Origin: Caldifarciminota bacterium UBA2202 | GTDB lineage: Bacteria; Hydrothermota; 32-111 | Direction of reading: 5' to 3' | DNA: 40,576 bases | NCBI GenBank assembly: GCA_002327905.1 | Contig: DCUY01000030.1 | Location: forward strand, 1-40,576 | Shown: positions 8,498-15,836 of the stretch, piece after piece | How the letters are laid out: each line of letters begins with the position of its first letter | Numbering within the stretch: the stretch's first letter is position 1 | Notes under the pieces: model-generated | Told to the model about the DNA's origin: nothing | Seen by the model: the letters and a program-made list of their open reading frames with translations, nothing else | Database searches by the model: none | Translations under genes and position numbers: made by a program

Positions 8498-9336
8498 TAT
8501 ACTTCATAAATACTGCAATTCTTCTAATTGTTTTCATCGTATCTGCGGAAATTATTGATAAAATAATATCAGTCAGAATGTGCGGAAGAAGGATTCCCCC
8601 AATAAGGCATTTAATTTTTGATGGAGCTGATGTGTGCCTTCAGAGAACTGATATGAAACTCCTCATAACTGCGGCGCCCTTCATTTTAACGGCATTCAGC
8701 ATGCCTTCGCATAATGAATTTTATTCCTTCAACGGCTCCTGCCTGAACATTATGCTATTGTTTCTGACATTCCCGTTCGGATACGGTTATCTGATTTACA
8801 GACACGCCAATAAAATACAAACAAGGAAATTTAATATTGTTGTAATCTCTTACTTCATAAATCTCTTCTCTTTTTTTGTGATATATCTTGTCATGATGGA
8901 TATATCAGGAATAAAAGACATGAACGGATTTATTTTTCTTCAACAGGGCGGAGCAGACAGATGGCTGATGTACAAGAATCCTCTCATGTTTTTTCCCGCT
9001 TTGATATCATTGTACGCGACTTCCGGCTTTTCACCGTTTTCCGGAATGACAAAAGATGCTGTGCGTGATTTAAATTATATTGACGAGAAGGCAGAGAGAG
9101 TTCTTATCACATTGGGATACTTGTCAAGATATTCATTGTTTGTCTTTTTTGCCGATATATTTCTCGGAGGAGCAGCGAATATTCTGACTATGTTCATAAA
9201 AGTTATAATTCTTAATTCCGTTTTTACAGTCATATCAATGCTCTTTCCGAAAATCGGAATGAAGAACACAATATTTTTCAATATTTTTTTGTTATCTCTC
9301 GTGATTGTCATAAGAGTCATTTGGGGAGCGCTATGA
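8494..9336 (+). CDS. NuoH/MbxM-like membrane subunit
   Basis: 280 residues, about eight helices. In complex I and group 4 hydrogenases this subunit connects the soluble arm to the membrane arm. Recognisable landmarks are 'ISVRMCGRRIPPIRHLIFDG' (about 26-45), equivalent to the ARxQxRxGPxxxQPxxDxxK segment, and 'PFSGMTKDAVRDLNYIDEKA' (about 182-201), equivalent to the PFDxxEAExELVxG loop. Several of the acidic residues expected in that loop are moved or replaced. Position between the antiporter-like and NuoB-like genes follows the Mbx-type order (H, H', M, J, K, L, N) rather than the Mbh order, where M follows L. Confidence 0.8.
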   Translation: MIYFINTAILLIVFIVSAEIIDKIISVRMCGRRIPPIRHLIFDGADVCLQRTDMKLLITAAPFILTAFSMPSHNEFYSFNGSCLNIMLLFLTFPFGYGYLIYRHANKIQTRKFNIVVISYFINLFSFFVIYLVMMDISGIKDMNGFIFLQQGGADRWLMYKNPLMFFPALISLYATSGFSPFSGMTKDAVRDLNYIDEKAERVLITLGYLSRYSLFVFFADIFLGGAANILTMFIKVIILNSVFTVISMLFPKIGMKNTIFFNIFLLSLVIVIRVIWGAL

Positions 9337-9713
9337 AGAAAAAGACAAGAAGATATTATTATCTTTACGGATCAGGATGCTGTTTTCCTTCAGTCATTGC
9401 ATTATCCTCTCCTGAAATAGATACTGAATATTTTGGATTATTCAAAACAGATTCTCTGGAAATAGCTGATGTAATTATACTTTACGGTTGTATAAATAGA
9501 GAGGCAGAGGCAGAATTTGAGGAGCTTATTTTGAATTGCGGCAGAGACATACCGATTATTAAAGCAGGAAAGTGCATTTTAAGAGGATGCGCGGAATATG
9601 AGGCAAATGATAAAATAAGAAGAAAAATCGCATATTCAATAGAATCCTGCCCCTTTCAGCCGGAAGAACTTATGAATGCTGTAAAAAAATTACTTAAAAC
9701 AAAAGAAGCATAA
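9333..9713 (+). CDS. NuoB/MbxJ-like iron-sulfur subunit
   Basis: 126 residues from the ATG at 9333, which overlaps the upstream stop by 4 bases and has GGGGAG just before it; an upstream TTG at 9321 is less likely. The four expected ligands of the terminal (N2/proximal) [4Fe-4S] cluster are all present: tandem Cys16-Cys17 ('GSGCC'), Cys81 ('AGKC') and Cys106 ('ESCPFQPE', compare GCPPRPE). 'ADVIILYG' matches the ADVxIVxG segment. The adjacent Cys pair is the complex I arrangement, while group 4 hydrogenases usually have CxxC. The protein should pass electrons from the ferredoxin-like subunit to the NuoD-like subunit. Confidence 0.85.
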   Translation: MKKKTRRYYYLYGSGCCFPSVIALSSPEIDTEYFGLFKTDSLEIADVIILYGCINREAEAEFEELILNCGRDIPIIKAGKCILRGCAEYEANDKIRRKIAYSIESCPFQPEELMNAVKKLLKTKEA

Positions 9714-9714
9714 A

Positions 9715-10149
9715 ATGAACGACAAATATTATGAAATAGGGTTTTTGACTCATGATATCCGAATGGTAACCGGAGCTGATGTCAATTACAACAGTTCGAG
9801 CAGGTATGTCAATATTTCCACAAAAAGAGAATCACTCACTTTTCTTCTTGATTTCCTGTACACCAAGTGGGGATTCAATTATCTTCTGCTTATGAATTGT
9901 ATAAACGAAGAAAAGGGTTTCACTCTTCAATATATTCTTTCATCAAGAAAAATATTATACCCTATTATTGTCAGGATTTTTCTTCCGAAAGACGCTCCTG
10001 TCTTCACTACTGTCGGAATGATACACAAAAGCGCTTATCAGTATGAAGCGGATATTTACAAAAAGCATAAAATTGTTTTTGAAGGAAACAATGACACACT
10101 TTCATACTATGTGAAAAATGTTTTCGGCGGTGAAATTGAAAATGAATAA
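9715..10149 (+). CDS. NuoC/MbxK-like subunit
   Basis: 144 residues, close to a NuoC domain. The diagnostic C-terminal stretch is 'SAYQYEADIYKKHKIVFEGN' (about 106-125), equivalent to the AxWxEREIxDxFGIxFxGH motif of NuoC, with the ERE and DxFG residues only partly kept. The 'FNYLLLMNCINEEKGFTLQY' stretch fits the domain's central strands. It lies between NuoB- and NuoD-like genes, as in complex I and group 4 hydrogenases, where it is a structural partner of the catalytic subunit. Confidence 0.75.
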   Translation: MNDKYYEIGFLTHDIRMVTGADVNYNSSSRYVNISTKRESLTFLLDFLYTKWGFNYLLLMNCINEEKGFTLQYILSSRKILYPIIVRIFLPKDAPVFTTVGMIHKSAYQYEADIYKKHKIVFEGNNDTLSYYVKNVFGGEIENE

Positions 10150-11251
10150 GAAATATCCAAGATTTATCTACATTCCTCTAAGAGAGACTGTAAATGGATG
10201 CATGAGAATTGAATATGAAATTGAAAACGGAAAACTAAACTCTCCGACTGTGGATTATTCAAGCGAAAAATTGAGCGATTCTTCAGTTTTAATTCTGAAT
10301 TCGTATATGAAGAATATCCCTCTTGTCAGCAGACTCAGTTTTACAGACAACTATGCATGCGAGGAATTGTACGCTTCGGCATTGGAGGAGCTTATGAACA
10401 TAGAGGTGCCTGAAGTTGCGAAGTATTTGAGGGTGATGATTCTGGAGCTTTCAAGAATAAGCGGATTCTTTTTGTACATGTTCAATGTGGCTTCCGCTAT
10501 GGAATTTGAAATGGTGAAAATATGGGCATTGTCGGATATGAACAGAATAAGAAAATATATCAGTTTGATTAAGGGAGATGAATATTTCAGCCCCTATATT
10601 ATTCCCGGAGGAGTGAGCGGAGGAGTCCTCTCACATACAATGAATCAGATATACTACGATCTGGAAAAAATACAAATCAGAATGAAGGATTATGATAAAT
10701 TGTTTTTTGAAAATGAAATTTTCAAGCTGAAGACAAAGAATGTAGGAGTCATTTCAAAGCAGGTAATCACAGATTACGGCATAACCGGATTCATCTCGCG
10801 TTCAGCCAACATAACCTTTGATGTCAGGAAAAAACTTCCTTATGAAATTTACCATGAGACGCCAATTGAGAACAGGGTTTATGATAAATCGGATTGTTAT
10901 TCAAGAATTATGAGCAAGAAAAATGATATGGACAATTCAATAAGGATTCTTGATTATCTCTTCTCTAACATTCCGAGAGGTTCTATATTTTTGAACAGAG
11001 ACGCATATTCCTTGGATAAGATTAATATACCTGAAGGCAGATCCGTCAAAAGAGTGGAAGCCGCAAACGGCGAATTCATTTGCTTTGTTGAATCCGACGG
11101 AACAGACAAGCCGAAGATAATCAAATTCAGAAGTCCGATGTACATCACAGGTGGAAATTTTTTAAATATGATCCTTGAACAGACATCTCTTGATGATATA
11201 GATATTGTTCTTGCTTCGCTTTCTTTAATGCCTATGGAGATGAATATATGA
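10142..11251 (+). CDS. NuoD/MbxL-like large subunit lacking NiFe and quinone-site ligands
   Basis: 369 residues from the ATG at 10142 (8-base overlap with the upstream gene). The NuoD/hydrogenase large-subunit fold is clear from 'IEVPEVAKYLRVMILELSRI' (87-106), nearly identical in pattern to NuoD, and 'IIPGGVSGG' (153-161), equivalent to RPGGV. No CxxC motif exists anywhere: the first NiFe motif position reads 'SRLSFTDNYAC' and the C-terminal DPCxxC position reads 'LASLSLMPMEMN'. The N-terminal GPxHPxxHG loop, which supplies the quinone-site His in complex I, reads 'IPLRETVNG', and the RIxSHL His is also lost. Neither hydrogenase nor quinone reductase activity is therefore expected by the known mechanisms. 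Reaction unknown; an Mbx/MBS-like role is one possibility. Confidence 0.85.
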   Translation: MNKKYPRFIYIPLRETVNGCMRIEYEIENGKLNSPTVDYSSEKLSDSSVLILNSYMKNIPLVSRLSFTDNYACEELYASALEELMNIEVPEVAKYLRVMILELSRISGFFLYMFNVASAMEFEMVKIWALSDMNRIRKYISLIKGDEYFSPYIIPGGVSGGVLSHTMNQIYYDLEKIQIRMKDYDKLFFENEIFKLKTKNVGVISKQVITDYGITGFISRSANITFDVRKKLPYEIYHETPIENRVYDKSDCYSRIMSKKNDMDNSIRILDYLFSNIPRGSIFLNRDAYSLDKINIPEGRSVKRVEAANGEFICFVESDGTDKPKIIKFRSPMYITGGNFLNMILEQTSLDDIDIVLASLSLMPMEMNI

Positions 11252-11559
11252 TAAAGATCGGCGGAATATTGGAGTCGCTTCTGCAGATAAAATATATAAC
11301 AAGAAATTACGATTCTTCTCAGTCATATATAACCACTGCATCATCAAAGAGATATATTAATACTGACATAAAGTCATGCGATTCATGCGGATTGTGCGAA
11401 AGTGTGTGCATCACAAACGCAATAACAGTTGATGAAAAATCTGTAAATATCAATGAAAAATGCATTTTATGCAGATTATGCATATCTGTGTGCCCCAAAG
11501 GCGCCTTATCCGAAAAGATAATAAATGAGGAGGAGACTGCTGATGAAAAAAAATTGTAA
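11248..11559 (+). CDS. 2x[4Fe-4S] ferredoxin subunit (NuoI/MbxN-like)
   Basis: 103 residues. Two complete CxxCxxCxxxC motifs (Cys44, 47, 50, 54 and Cys72, 75, 78, 82) bind two [4Fe-4S] clusters. An N-terminal segment ('GGILESLLQIKYITRNY') resembles the membrane-surface helix of NuoI/MbhN. It should accept electrons from reduced ferredoxin and feed the NuoB-like cluster. It overlaps the previous gene by 4 bases and its last codons overlap the rex start, so rex is coupled to the complex. No NADH-binding NuoE/F/G-like genes are present, as expected for a ferredoxin-dependent complex. Confidence 0.9.
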   Translation: MIKIGGILESLLQIKYITRNYDSSQSYITTASSKRYINTDIKSCDSCGLCESVCITNAITVDEKSVNINEKCILCRLCISVCPKGALSEKIINEEETADEKKL

Positions 11560-12187
11560 ATCTCTGCCGCAATATACTCTTAAAAGACTTACAGAATATC
11601 TAAATATACTTTATCAATTGCGAGAAAAGGGGATTTCTTCAATATCTTCCGGTGAACTTGCTCAAAGAATGAATATAACTGATGTGCAGGTGAGAAAGGA
11701 TTTGTCATGCTTTGATTCAATAGGAAAGAGAGGAGTCGGGTATGACATTGATAAATTCATCAGTATAATTGAGGAGGACCTCGGTTTGAACAGAGAATTG
11801 TCAGTTATAATTATTGGAGCAGGCAGATTGGGATCCGCTCTGATACATTATAAAAGACTCTCAAAAGCGAGATTCAGGGTTAAGGCGGGGTTCGATATTG
11901 CAAAAGACAAGATAAACAAAACAATAAATAAGGTGAAAATATTTTCAATTGAAAAACTTGATGAATACCTGAAAGAGAATAAGATTGATATTGCAGTATT
12001 TACTGTGCCTGAAGATGAGGTTGAAGGCATTATGGATATAATAAAAAAATCCGATATAAAGGCAATTCTTAATTTCTCTCCGGGCATTATTAACAGCAGA
12101 GAGAATTTGATTGTAAGGAATCTCGACATTGTATCCGATTTTAAGATACTCTCATACAAAATAAAGGAGAAGAATAATGCTGATTAA
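11543..12187 (+). CDS. rex: Redox-sensing transcriptional repressor Rex
   Basis: 214 residues from ATG 11543, preceded by GAGGAGG; an ATG at 11525 lies upstream of that ribosome-binding site and is less likely. Rex represses genes of NADH reoxidation and fermentation and leaves DNA when the NADH/NAD ratio rises. The N-terminal winged helix has the family signature ('ISSGELAQRMNITDVQVRKD', then 'FDSIGKRGVGYDI'). The Rossmann domain shows 'IIIGAGRLGSAL', followed by 'FD' after the second strand, as expected for NAD(H). It overlaps the ferredoxin-subunit gene by 17 bases, implying that the membrane complex and its regulator are made together. I found no clear Rex operator (TTGTGAA-N-TTCACAA type) near the visible promoters. 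Confidence 0.93.
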   Translation: MKKNCKSLPQYTLKRLTEYLNILYQLREKGISSISSGELAQRMNITDVQVRKDLSCFDSIGKRGVGYDIDKFISIIEEDLGLNRELSVIIIGAGRLGSALIHYKRLSKARFRVKAGFDIAKDKINKTINKVKIFSIEKLDEYLKENKIDIAVFTVPEDEVEGIMDIIKKSDIKAILNFSPGIINSRENLIVRNLDIVSDFKILSYKIKEKNNAD

Positions 12188-12695
12188 AATATCAGGGAAG
12201 GAGCCGAAGCTTCCGTTTTATCTTTCACACGACTCTGACCTCATAGGCGATGTGAGATGCGGTGAAATGTCTTCCGTATGGTTCAAATCGGTTTTACGCG
12301 CGGATATAAATTACATTGAGCTTGGGAAATATTCAAACATTCAGGATATGTGCGTCTGCCATGTGACTGAAGACCTTCCTTGTATTATTGGAGATTATGT
12401 GACAATCGGACATAATGCTGTTCTGCACGGATGCACAGTAGGAAATTATGTCTTGATAGGAATGGGAAGCACTATACTGGATAAAGCGGTGATTGGAGAG
12501 GGTTCTGTGATTGCGGCAGGCACGGTTGTCAAAGAGGGGATGATTATTCCGCCGCTATCTCTTGTAGCCGGTGTTCCCGGAATTATTAAAAAGACTTTGG
12601 GGCAAGAGACTATTGAGCATTTAAAAAAGCACGCTCTCTCTTATGTCGAATATGCAAAATCAATGAAAATCAATGCCGTGGAATTAAGGAGTTGA
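12177..12695 (+). CDS. Gamma-carbonic anhydrase-like hexapeptide-repeat protein
   Basis: 172 residues forming a left-handed beta-helix of hexapeptide repeats ('VTIGHNAVLHGCTVGNYVLI', 'AVIGEGSVIAAGTVV'). The family motif 'LRADINYIELGKYSNIQD' carries the conserved Arg, Asp and Gln, and the metal-binding histidines are present at His62 ('CVCHV'), His79 and His84 ('GHNAVLH'). YrdA/PaaY-type homologues are metal-binding proteins, some with carbonic anhydrase activity. The start overlaps rex by 11 bases, making this the last gene of the membrane-complex unit. A link between CO2/bicarbonate handling and the complex is only an inference from context. Confidence 0.88.
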   Translation: MLIKISGKEPKLPFYLSHDSDLIGDVRCGEMSSVWFKSVLRADINYIELGKYSNIQDMCVCHVTEDLPCIIGDYVTIGHNAVLHGCTVGNYVLIGMGSTILDKAVIGEGSVIAAGTVVKEGMIIPPLSLVAGVPGIIKKTLGQETIEHLKKHALSYVEYAKSMKINAVELRS

Positions 12696-12714
12696 ATATG
12701 AAAGCGGAATCAAC

Positions 12715-12807
12715 ATGATTGATTTATCTTCTCTTAAAAACGGAAAATATTTTGTTCAGATGAAGACAGAGGGGAACACTTCTCAAAAAATCATAATTTT
12801 AAAATAG
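12715..12807 (+). pseudogene. Orphan fragment of a T9SS C-terminal sorting tail
   Basis: A 30-residue frame reads 'MIDLSSLKNGKYFVQM', then 'KTEGNTSQKIIILK', then a stop. This is an excellent match to the last strand pair of Por/T9SS type A sorting tails, with no protein body before it. The same frame is closed by a stop just inside the end of the carbonic anhydrase gene. It looks like the 3' remnant of a deleted secreted-protein gene. Confidence 0.6.
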
Positions 12808-12840
12808 ATTTCGGTTCCAATCAGAGCAGATTTAGCGCTA

Positions 12841-12873
12841 ATGCAGTTTATAAGACTGCATATAGTGTTTTTT
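12841..12873 (+). terminator. Possible intrinsic terminator
   Basis: A 7-bp stem (ATGCAGT 12841-12847, ACTGCAT 12855-12861) with a 7-base loop is followed after six bases by TTTTTT (12868-12873). It is weak, but it sits between the end of the first transcription unit and the rnpB promoter, where a terminator is expected. Confidence 0.4.
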
Positions 12874-12908
12874 ATGACAATTAAATTATATTTTATATTT
12901 GCTTATAC

Positions 12909-12937
12909 TTGACTTTAACGATAAAAATATATATAAT
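12909..12937 (+). promoter_or_regulatory. Sigma70-type promoter of rnpB
   Basis: TTGACT (12909-12914), a 17-bp spacer and a perfect TATAAT (12932-12937). The expected start, near 12944-12948, coincides with the 5' strand of the RNase P RNA P1 helix. Confidence 0.8.
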
Positions 12938-12947
12938 TATTTCAATT

Positions 12948-13275
12948 GTGGGTGGATTGCTGGCTGCGAGCTTTGGCTTGAGGAAAGTCCGAACTCCGCA
13001 GGGCAGGATGCCGGGTAACTCCCGGGGGGCGAAAGCCTACGGAAAGTGCAACAGAAAATAAACCGCCCGTCTAAAGCGGGTAAGGGTGAAAAGGCGAGGT
13101 AAGAGCTCACCATCAGTCCGGGCAACCGGCTGATTGGCAAACCCCATCCGGAGCAAGATCAAACAGAGGTTTGGCTCGCCCGGCCGATACCTCGGGTAGA
13201 TCGCATGAAACAATCGGCGACGATTGTTCAAGACAGATGGCCAGTTTAACAGAATTCGGCTTATGATCTGCCCAC
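12948..13275 (+). ncRNA. rnpB: RNase P RNA, bacterial type A
   Basis: This is the catalytic RNA that matures tRNA 5' ends. Conserved blocks occur in order: GAGGAAAGTCCGAACTCC near the 5' end, AACAGAAAATAAACCGCC, AAGGGTGAAAAGGCGAGG with GGTAAGAGCTCACC, CCGGAGCAAGATCAAACAG, TCGGGTAGATCGCATGAA, and ACAGAATTCGGCTTATGA near the 3' end. The ends were set by P1: GTGGGTGGA (12948-12956) pairs with TCTGCCCAC (13267-13275). P15 (GAGGT/ACCTC) and P16 (TTGGC/GCCGA), at 13166-13193, stack almost directly, so the usual L15 GGU loop that contacts tRNA CCA ends appears absent. No terminator separates it from asnS, 23 bases downstream. Confidence 0.95.
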
Positions 13276-13298
13276 AAAAAATTTTTATCGGAGGTTTT

Positions 13299-14594
13299 TT
13301 GAAAGAATACTACATTGACGAACTCAAACAGCACATCGGTGAAAAAGCAAAGCTCAAAGGATGGGTTTATAACACACGTTCAAGCGGAAAAATTTCATTT
13401 TTAATGCTAAGAGACGGAACAGGAATAATTCAAGCTGTGCTGTTTCATCCCAACCATACTGAAGAGAGAGTAAAGAGATTCGCAGAACTTACTCAAGAGG
13501 CTTCGGTTATTGTCGAAGGTTTGGTAAAAGAGGATAAGAGGTCTCCTATAGGCGTGGAGATTGACATTGAGGAATTTGAGATGCTTGGAAAATCAATTGA
13601 CTATCCGATTTCTCCAAAAGAGCACGGAGTCGATTTTCTGCAATCCAACAGACATTTGTGGCTACGCTCCAAAAGACAAATGGCAATTATGAAGATACGC
13701 TCCGACACCATATTTTATGCCCGCGAGTTTTTCAACAATCTTAATTTTTTGTGTATTGATGCTCCCATATTCACTCCTTCGGCATGCGAAGGCACTACGA
13801 CGCTTTTTGAAGTGAATTATTTTGATAATAAAAAAATTTATCTCTCCCAATCCGGTCAATTATATATGGAGGCGGCCGCACTTGCTTTTGGAAAAGTATA
13901 TTGCTTCGGTCCCGCATTCAGAGCGGAGAAATCAAAGACAAGGCGGCATCTCACAGAATTCTGGCAGATTGAACCTGAGGTCGCGTTCTTTGACATTTCA
14001 CAGGATATGCAACTTGCAGAGGATATGGTTTTTTACATACTGCAGAAGCTTCTTGAAAGGCGGCAGGAAGAATTTAAAATACTTGAAAGGGATATAAAAC
14101 CTCTTGAAAATGTAAAGAAGCCTTTTTACAGATTATCCTATACTGATGCTATAGAGCTTCTTAAAAAGAAGAAAATTGAAATAAACTGGGGAGACGATTT
14201 CGGTGCTCCTGATGAATCTGCCATATCTGAAGAATTCGACAGACCCGTATTTATTCACAGATACCCATCCAAGATAAAGGCATTCTATATGAAGCATGAC
14301 AAGGATGACGATAATCTTGCTTTGGGATTTGACATGATTGCAGGCGAGGGCTATGGAGAGACAATCGGAGGCGGGCAGAGAGAGGAGAATATTGAAGTTC
14401 TTTTGAAGCGTCTTGAAGAACACAAACTTCCGCAGGAGGCATTCAACTGGTATCTCGATTTGAGAAAGTACGGAAGCGTTCCGCACGCTGGTTTCGGAAT
14501 GGGAATTGAAAGATTTGTGCAGTGGATAACAAAGACACAGCATATAAGAGAAGTTATACCGTTCGCAAGAACAATGGATAGAACAGAACCATAA
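13299..14594 (+). CDS. asnS: Asparaginyl-tRNA synthetase
   Basis: 431 residues from TTG 13299, which has GGAGG at 13290-13294; an in-frame ATG at 13263 lies inside the RNase P RNA and was rejected. It is a class IIb synthetase. The N-terminal OB-fold anticodon-binding domain (about 15-100, 'AKLKGWVYNTRSSGKISFLM') is followed by the catalytic core. Signatures specific to AsnRS rather than AspRS are 'KEHGVDFLQSNRHLWLRSKR', 'CEGTTTLFEV', 'YLSQSGQLY', 'FRAEKSKTRRHLTEFW' (motif 2) and 'GFGMGIERFVQW' (motif 3). Likely transcribed from the rnpB promoter. Two secreted-protein genes follow with no evident terminator. Confidence 0.95.
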   Translation: MKEYYIDELKQHIGEKAKLKGWVYNTRSSGKISFLMLRDGTGIIQAVLFHPNHTEERVKRFAELTQEASVIVEGLVKEDKRSPIGVEIDIEEFEMLGKSIDYPISPKEHGVDFLQSNRHLWLRSKRQMAIMKIRSDTIFYAREFFNNLNFLCIDAPIFTPSACEGTTTLFEVNYFDNKKIYLSQSGQLYMEAAALAFGKVYCFGPAFRAEKSKTRRHLTEFWQIEPEVAFFDISQDMQLAEDMVFYILQKLLERRQEEFKILERDIKPLENVKKPFYRLSYTDAIELLKKKKIEINWGDDFGAPDESAISEEFDRPVFIHRYPSKIKAFYMKHDKDDDNLALGFDMIAGEGYGETIGGGQREENIEVLLKRLEEHKLPQEAFNWYLDLRKYGSVPHAGFGMGIERFVQWITKTQHIREVIPFARTMDRTEP

Positions 14595-14663
14595 AATTAA
14601 CGAAAAATAAACATGAAACAAACAATTGAAATTTATTATAGAAAAAATAACATAGGAGGCAAA

Positions 14664-15827
14664 ATGAAAAGGATGTTAGTGTTGATGATTCTTCTGATTT
14701 CAGCAGTGAACATTTTTGCATTGAAAATCAATGAGTTTATTGTTACACCGACAAGCGCGGAAGCAATAGAAATATATAATGAGTCAGGTGGAGCTGTTGA
14801 TGTCATCGGATACAAACTTTATGTAATAGGAACAACGAAGACAGACAGCACGACTTTTAAAACATACTCAATTCCTGCAGGCGGATACAAGTCATTTGCA
14901 TTGGGAGTTGCTGAGTTTAATGAATCACTCGGACTTTCAAATGACGGAGCAATTATAAAAATCTACAATTCTTCTAATGTGCTTCTTGATTCAGTGGGAT
15001 ACGGAGACATGGGCCCCGCTCCTGCTCCGATTTACAATTTTTCATGCGCGAGAGTTACAAATACAGGAAACAATGCCAATGATTTTAATATGGATTTCAC
15101 TCCTTCAATGGGAGCTGTAAATTCCAGTGTTGTTTCACCTGCATTAGGAACAGGAAATGTATTCATCAATGAAGTATTCCCGCATGACACTTTTGATACT
15201 GTGGCGGCTGTTGTTGAATTTGTAGAATTATACAATAACTCAAATACTGCTGTTGATATAGGAAATTGGGTTATAGTGTGCGATGATGATTATTATGTGC
15301 CTGCGGCAACCAACATACCGGCTTACGGATATTATGTGCTCTATGATAATGTATGGCCTGGAACTGCTCCATACTTCTATCTTGATTCATGGAGAGATAA
15401 TATTTATCTCTACACAGGAACAGGAGTGAGAGTGGATCAGGTGGGATGGAATGAATTGCCTGCGGATTCTTCATTCTCAGTGAGACCTAATGGAGTAAGG
15501 TCTGTTTACAGCGGATACAATACTGCAACATCTCCCGATTTTGAGATTTATACTCCCACTCCGGGAGCGGTAAATCCTGTGGATGAAGCATATTCACTGA
15601 ATAACAAAACATTTGATGTAAAAGTGCAGTCTTTAAGCAATGTGGGAATCATGATTGAGAATCCTTCAAATATAAACGGATCTATGGAGATACTTGATAT
15701 AAACGGCAGAGTTCTTTATTCAACATTCATTAAGAATCTTGTCTTTGACACAAAGGCAGGAACATACTTTGTGAAGACATTGATTGACGGAGTATCATCC
15801 ACAGTTAAAGTAAATGTAATTAAATAG
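14664..15827 (+). CDS. Secreted protein with two lamin-tail domains and T9SS tail
   Basis: 387 residues from ATG 14664, which has a strong AGGAGG site (14654-14659) and opens with a signal peptide (MKRMLVLMILLISAVNIFA). Two lamin-tail (LTD-like) Ig-fold domains follow: about 20-155 ('LKINEFIVTPTSAEAIEIYN', 'YKSFALG', 'VLLDSVGYGD') and about 170-320 ('VFINEVFPHD', 'EFVELYNNSNTAVDIGNWV', 'VRVDQVGW'). The C-terminal ~70 residues ('MEILDINGRVLYS', 'AGTYFVKTL', 'VKVNVIK') form a type A T9SS sorting tail. LTDs in bacteria occur on secreted enzymes and surface proteins; here no enzymatic domain is visible. A sister gene follows after 9 bases. Confidence 0.85.
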   Translation: MKRMLVLMILLISAVNIFALKINEFIVTPTSAEAIEIYNESGGAVDVIGYKLYVIGTTKTDSTTFKTYSIPAGGYKSFALGVAEFNESLGLSNDGAIIKIYNSSNVLLDSVGYGDMGPAPAPIYNFSCARVTNTGNNANDFNMDFTPSMGAVNSSVVSPALGTGNVFINEVFPHDTFDTVAAVVEFVELYNNSNTAVDIGNWVIVCDDDYYVPAATNIPAYGYYVLYDNVWPGTAPYFYLDSWRDNIYLYTGTGVRVDQVGWNELPADSSFSVRPNGVRSVYSGYNTATSPDFEIYTPTPGAVNPVDEAYSLNNKTFDVKVQSLSNVGIMIENPSNINGSMEILDINGRVLYSTFIKNLVFDTKAGTYFVKTLIDGVSSTVKVNVIK

Positions 15828-15836
15828 GAGGAATCA

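Noticed and set aside
9321..9332. Upstream TTG start for the NuoB-like gene
   Set aside because: ATG 9333 has GGGGAG just upstream and the common 4-base ATGA overlap.
10142..11251. Annotation of the large subunit as a NiFe hydrogenase
   Set aside because: Both CxxC motifs needed to bind NiFe are absent, so a hydrogenase label would be misleading.
13224..13298. Longer asnS start within rnpB
   Set aside because: The extra residues overlap the 3' end of RNase P RNA, whereas TTG 13299 has a GGAGG site and gives the normal AsnRS N-terminus.
12937..13334. Three overlapping minus-strand frames across 12937-13334
   Set aside because: They are antisense to the RNase P RNA gene, whose conserved blocks and P1 pairing are clear.
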